A DNA stretch of 23,462 nucleotides from Rhizophagus prolifer (lineage: Eukaryota; Glomeromycota; Glomeromycetes; Glomerales; Glomeraceae). The notes under the pieces are model-generated. The model had not been told where the DNA came from. It saw nothing but the letters and a program-made list of their open reading frames with translations, and did no database searches. Of the stretch, positions 19,986 through 23,462 are shown one piece after another. The stretch covers positions 1-23,462 of the forward strand of contig NQWY01001979.1 of assembly GCA_019425655.1 (NCBI GenBank). The letters are read 5' to 3'. Positions within the stretch are counted from its first letter, which is position 1, and each line of letters begins with the position of its first letter. Both the position numbers and the translations under genes were made by a program.

Positions 19986-21111
19986 TTATAAAGGATGTAA
20001 AGGAGGAAAGTCAAAAACAACTGCAGCATTTTCAGGTTTATAATTTATAGTTGTTGTCGAAGCATTTATAAATATAGTTTTTTTCCTATCTTGATCAGTA
20101 ACTTCCCAAGTTTTCTCGAGTAAACCATAAGCTTCATGAATATGACCAAATATATGAACATAGGGTTTTATTGCCTTTATTCTTTCTAACAAATCTTCAC
20201 AACCAACGTTTTCTCCATTACGTGTCTTATCCAATATGTTATAAGGAGGGCCATGTGTCATTAATATGTGTGTAGTTTGCGGGATTTGTTCCCATTTTTC
20301 TGCAGAAAATTTAACATTTTAACATGTAATCTAGTATAAAAATATAGTAAAAATTTTTTTTCGTGACTTTTACTTACTTTTTAAAAATTGCCCACGCTGA
20401 CCATTAAAAGCCCATTCATAAAATTCTGGTGTCCACGGACTTCCCCATATTTGAATTCCCTTATCAGGAATTGTAAACGATTCTTCATTTAAATATACGA
20501 TTCCATGACCAGCATTTTTTATTATATTAATTGCTTCTTTAGGATCTTCTTTATTATAGTGAAATCTATTCCAATTTTTTTCATAGAAAATTTCGTCTAA
20601 ACTAAAATGACAATGTAAACAAAATACTATACAAATTTAACGCGAATGACAAGAATAATTACATATGCAACTTACGTTAAGTCGTGGTTTCCTGCAATGA
20701 CAACTTTATACCTTAAACATTATTCGCATATTATATCATGAGTGAAGGTTGAATTATTTGATCCGAAAAAATGAATTTCACTTACTTATGTGGAAGATTT
20801 TTAATCCAGTTAACCGTATCTTGTACTTGTTCCACCTTACCCACACCGGTCATATCTCCCGTATCTCCCGCATGAACTACAGTACTCAAAATTATTAAAA
20901 ATTTTTTGTGAATTACTTCAAATAAATACTTACGAAAGACATCTCCGTTGGGAACTTGATATTTATTTTGATTAATTGTGTTATGAGTATCGCTAACACA
21001 AACAAAACGTGTCCATTCTGAAGAAAGTTTTTCTGGAATTTTTGGTGCAAAATGAACAAAAATTTCTTGTGACATTGAGCGAGTTCGTGACATTAAACGA
21101 ATTTGTGACAT
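19986..21111 (-). CDS. Calcineurin-like metallophosphoesterase, MPPED/UPF0046 type
   Basis: Predicted metal-dependent phosphoesterase resembling animal MPPED1/2, which hydrolyse cyclic nucleotides weakly in vitro; the substrate in fungi is unknown. Exons: 21111-20934, 20876-20786, 20711-20676, 20601-20378, 20299-19986; phases agree, giving 280 residues. All metallophosphoesterase motifs are present: VSDTH (D41, H43), HAGDTGD (D64), AGNHD (N98, H99), MTHGPP and FGHIHEAYG. The ATG at 21111 is preferred because further upstream in-frame ATGs run towards and into the ETF-alpha gene on the other strand. From this start the protein begins with three near-identical six-residue units, each starting MS. 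Only 99 bp separate it from the divergent ETF-alpha ATG, so the two may share a promoter. Confidence 0.93.
21058..21111 (-). repeat. Three 18-bp tandem units at the start of the phosphoesterase gene
   Basis: Read on the minus strand, three consecutive 18-bp units begin ATGTCAC and code MSQIRL, MSRTRS and MSQEIF. Each supplies an in-frame ATG, so initiation could occur at any of the three, shortening the protein by 6 or 12 residues. It looks like a recent small tandem duplication or triplication. Confidence 0.7.
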
Positions 21112-21210
21112 TTTATGTGAATCAATTTTTTTTTTTCGCTTTTTTATATTTTGGAAATGATCAGCAACCATAATCGAATTTTTCACCCGAAATATACGCA
21201 ATTTAAAATA
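21112..21210. promoter_or_regulatory. Compact bidirectional promoter, phosphoesterase / ETF-alpha
   Basis: Only 99 bp separate the two divergent start codons. The interval contains a T-rich run and TTTTTTATATTTT, which could serve as TATA-like or poly(dA:dT) nucleosome-excluding sequence for both genes. The frame of the phosphoesterase gene stays open across it to 21240, so 5' leaders or alternative starts may overlap. Confidence 0.5.
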
Positions 21211-22602
21211 ATGTTTTCCCTGCGAAGAATATCTGCTCAAATCGCTAGCAAAGGATCCTTATCCGTGGTAATTAACTTAAATGTGATTATAATAAACTCG
21301 AACTCAAAATTTTGTTTTAAAATAGATTCGAACTTATCTTGTCCGTGGTTATGCAACTTCTCAAGACGTTTCAACCTTGCTTCTAGTTGAACACAAAGAT
21401 AAATCTATTGCTTCTTCTACACTCAATGCGTTCACAGCTGCTTCAAAACTCGGTAACAACATAACTGCTCTTGTTGCCGGTGAAGATCCCGAGCATGTAG
21501 CTTTGGAGGTTTCCAAAATTAATGGCATTTCTAAAGTTCTCGTAGCAAAAGATAAAGTTTATGAGCATGGAATTGCAGAAGTTTATGCACCTTTGCTAGC
21601 TTCTGCACAGAAGCAACTAAAGTTTACACACTTGGTTGCCTCCCATTCAGCATTTGGCAAAAACATTATGCCTCGCGTCGCAGCATTATTAGATGTTGCT
21701 CAAGTTTCGGATGTTATTGATATTGAGTCGCCAGACACTTTTGTGAGACCAATTTATGCAGGTTTGCTAATTTTATTAATAGCGTCGCGCTAAGATTGAT
21801 AAATGAACTTTTTTAAATATAGTTGTGATCTAGGAAACGCTATCGCTAAGGTAAAATCAAAAGATCCTATTAAAGTTTTAACTATTAGAGGAACAGCATT
21901 TCCTCCCGTTTCCGTAGGTGATCAGGCAGGAGTTTCATCTGAGGCTGCGCCTGAATCCGAGAAACCTGCTTTGACTGAATGGGTTAGTGAAGAACTTCAA
22001 AAAAGTGATCGACCAGAACTTGGCACAGCAACAAAAGTTGTATCAGGTGGTAGAGCTTTGAAAAGTAGAGAGAATTTTGATAAGTTAATTTTTAGTCTTG
22101 CTGATTCAATTGGAGCTGCAGGTAAAGTTGATGTTTTTTCTTTTTTGATGATATAATTTCTTTTGACATTATAATTTTTAAATTCCATTAGTTGGAGGTT
22201 CAAGAGCTGCTGTAGATTCAGGATATTGTGATAATGCTATACAAGTTGGTCAAACAGGAAAAGTTGTCGCTCCAGGTACGCTTGCATATTTCTAAACATT
22301 TTGTAATAAAAATATATTTCTAAATGATATTTCTCGTTATATAGAATTTTATCTGGCTGTAGGTATTAGCGGAGCAATACAACACATAGCCGGAATGAAG
22401 GACAGTAAAGTGATAGCAGCAATTAATAGTGATCCGGATGCACCTATATTTCAGGTATTACGATTAAACGTTTTCATGTAGTTATCAACATGCCCTTTTT
22501 ATCATGGATATAACATGATTTATTTTATAGATTTCAGATTATGGACTTGTCGCGGACTTATTCACTGCTGTTCCTGAATTGACGGAAAAATTAAAAAAAT
22601 AA
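21211..22602 (+). CDS. ETFA: Electron transfer flavoprotein alpha subunit
   Basis: Mitochondrial matrix FAD protein that, with ETF-beta, passes electrons from acyl-CoA and other dehydrogenases to ETF-ubiquinone oxidoreductase. Exons: 21211-21267, 21326-21761, 21834-22121, 22192-22275, 22345-22454, 22531-22602; phases agree, giving 348 residues (human 333, yeast Aim45 344). The N-terminus ([15 protein letters not shown]...RTYLVRGYA) is basic, lacks acidic residues and fits a mitochondrial presequence. The C-terminal FAD domain is clear: [24 protein letters not shown] (about 261-271), [27 protein letters not shown] (about 295-310), [19 protein letters not shown]. It is divergent from the phosphoesterase gene. 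Confidence 0.98.
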
Positions 22603-22832
22603 ACAATAATAGATTTGTTTTAGTATATTATAAAATAAATTAATAAATTAACGTTAACTTTACATAAAAGGCAACGATTTGCAATATACTATACGCGTTT
22701 AACTGCGGAGGAATAAGATTGCGAATGACGTAAATGAAATCTGATTATTAAAGACAACGAAGTTTATTCAGTCAGACTAACGAGGTTTATAAGAACATAA
22801 ATTATCACTTAAAATATTTATGTTACGAAAAA

Positions 22833-23462
22833 ATGCTTGATTACACAGAATGGTCTCCAGATAGTTTCAAAATCCTTTATAATAAAATTCAACAGGCAAT
22901 AAATATTGCTACCGATAATGTCTTATTGGAACTTAATCCTCGTTTAATTGAATATAAACCATGGTTTCTTTTACTATTTGACGAACCAAAACCAGATTTA
23001 GAGAAAGAATATGCAATTAAGCAAGGTTAGTCAATTTTTCAAAATCTTAAAACGGTTTATTTATTACAGCAAATTCATGAGGAGTAAATATATTTATAAT
23101 TCAGGAATATGATCCTTTAAATCAATAATATATTAGGCGAACCGGTATTCATAAAAGGCAAACCATATAGGTTTTCACGTACAGAAATTTACGAGATTAT
23201 TGATATTGCACACAGTCTCAATATCAGTGAAGATTTTGCAGCTACAATTCATCAACATGCAAAGGAACTTAAGTCAAAATACAATAAACCAGTCGCTGAA
23301 ACAGCAATTGCTCTTTATTACGATGAAAAGACTTATATGTTGTTAAGTTTATTGACTATTTTCAGTAAAGCTTATGATATTGAGGTTAAAGAAAAAGTAA
23401 GGGATGCTTTAAAAACATTCATTAATGGTTTGTTCAAGTCGTATGAAAATTTAAATCAAGGC
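22833..23462 (+). CDS. NUP192: Inner-ring nucleoporin Nup192/Nup205, N-terminus (3' partial)
   Basis: Large scaffold nucleoporin of the nuclear pore inner ring. Exons visible: 22833-23025 and 23137 to the window end, phase-1 junction, giving 172 residues with the frame open at 23462. The match is to the N-terminal region of the Nup192/Nup205 family: PWFLLLFDEPKPD (human 'KPDLLSLFKNPPK'), then EPVFIKGKPYRFS, EIIDIAHSLNISEDFAA and AETAIALYYDEKTYMLLSLL (human 'VAVLLYWDGKRCIANSLKAL'). All-helical character and position fit. The family is normally about 1,700-2,000 residues, so most of the gene lies beyond the window. Nup188, a paralogue, is the alternative but fits less well. Confidence 0.82.

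Overview
The window is a very AT-rich stretch of nuclear DNA from a fungus. Genes lie close together on both strands and most are split by many short GT-AG introns (roughly 50-120 bp, with T-rich 3' ends). Base composition, intron size, complete fungal housekeeping genes and a minor-spliceosome protein (SNRNP25, lost from most ascomycetes) point to an early-diverging fungus. An arbuscular mycorrhizal fungus such as Rhizophagus is my best guess; this is inference, not proof. I see no rRNA, tRNA, CRISPR array, transposon or virus-derived element.

Layout, left to right. (1) 1-2240 (+): 3' part of the DEAD-box ribosome-assembly helicase DBP7. (2) 2980-4506 (+): a small multi-exon gene that reads like the OB-fold of TPP1/ACD/Tpz1 (shelterin), with a TTAGGG-type telobox about 160 bp upstream. 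(3) 8620-4712 (-): GPI inositol-deacylase BST1/PGAP1, nine exons. (4) 8947-12166 (+): AP-3 complex beta subunit, eleven exons, divergent from BST1. (5) 12751-12302 (-): RNA polymerase subunit RPB10 with an unusual spliced-on tail. (6) 12752-14091: gene-poor. (7) 14641-14092 (-): ribosomal protein eS27. (8) 14642-17016: gene-poor, with a 141-codon orphan ORF at 15401, a tiny Cys-containing ORF and an orphan terminal-exon-like ORF. (9) 17017-19064 (+): homogentisate 1,2-dioxygenase, ten exons. (10) 19881-19141 (-): SNRNP25. (11) 21111-19986 (-): MPPED-type metallophosphoesterase. (12) 21211-22602 (+): electron transfer flavoprotein alpha subunit. (13) 22833 to the window end (+): N-terminus of the inner-ring nucleoporin Nup192/Nup205.

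The genes are mostly unrelated housekeeping functions: ribosome assembly, telomere, GPI anchors, vesicle coats, transcription, translation, tyrosine catabolism, splicing, mitochondrial electron transfer and nuclear pore. They do not form a cluster. For nearly every multi-exon gene I worked out splice sites by hand; exon phases agree and the exons sum to whole codons, which supports the models. The points most worth a second look are the TPP1-like gene with its telobox, an 18-nt GT-AG insertion inside SNRNP25 that family alignment says should be absent, and the RPB10 tail.
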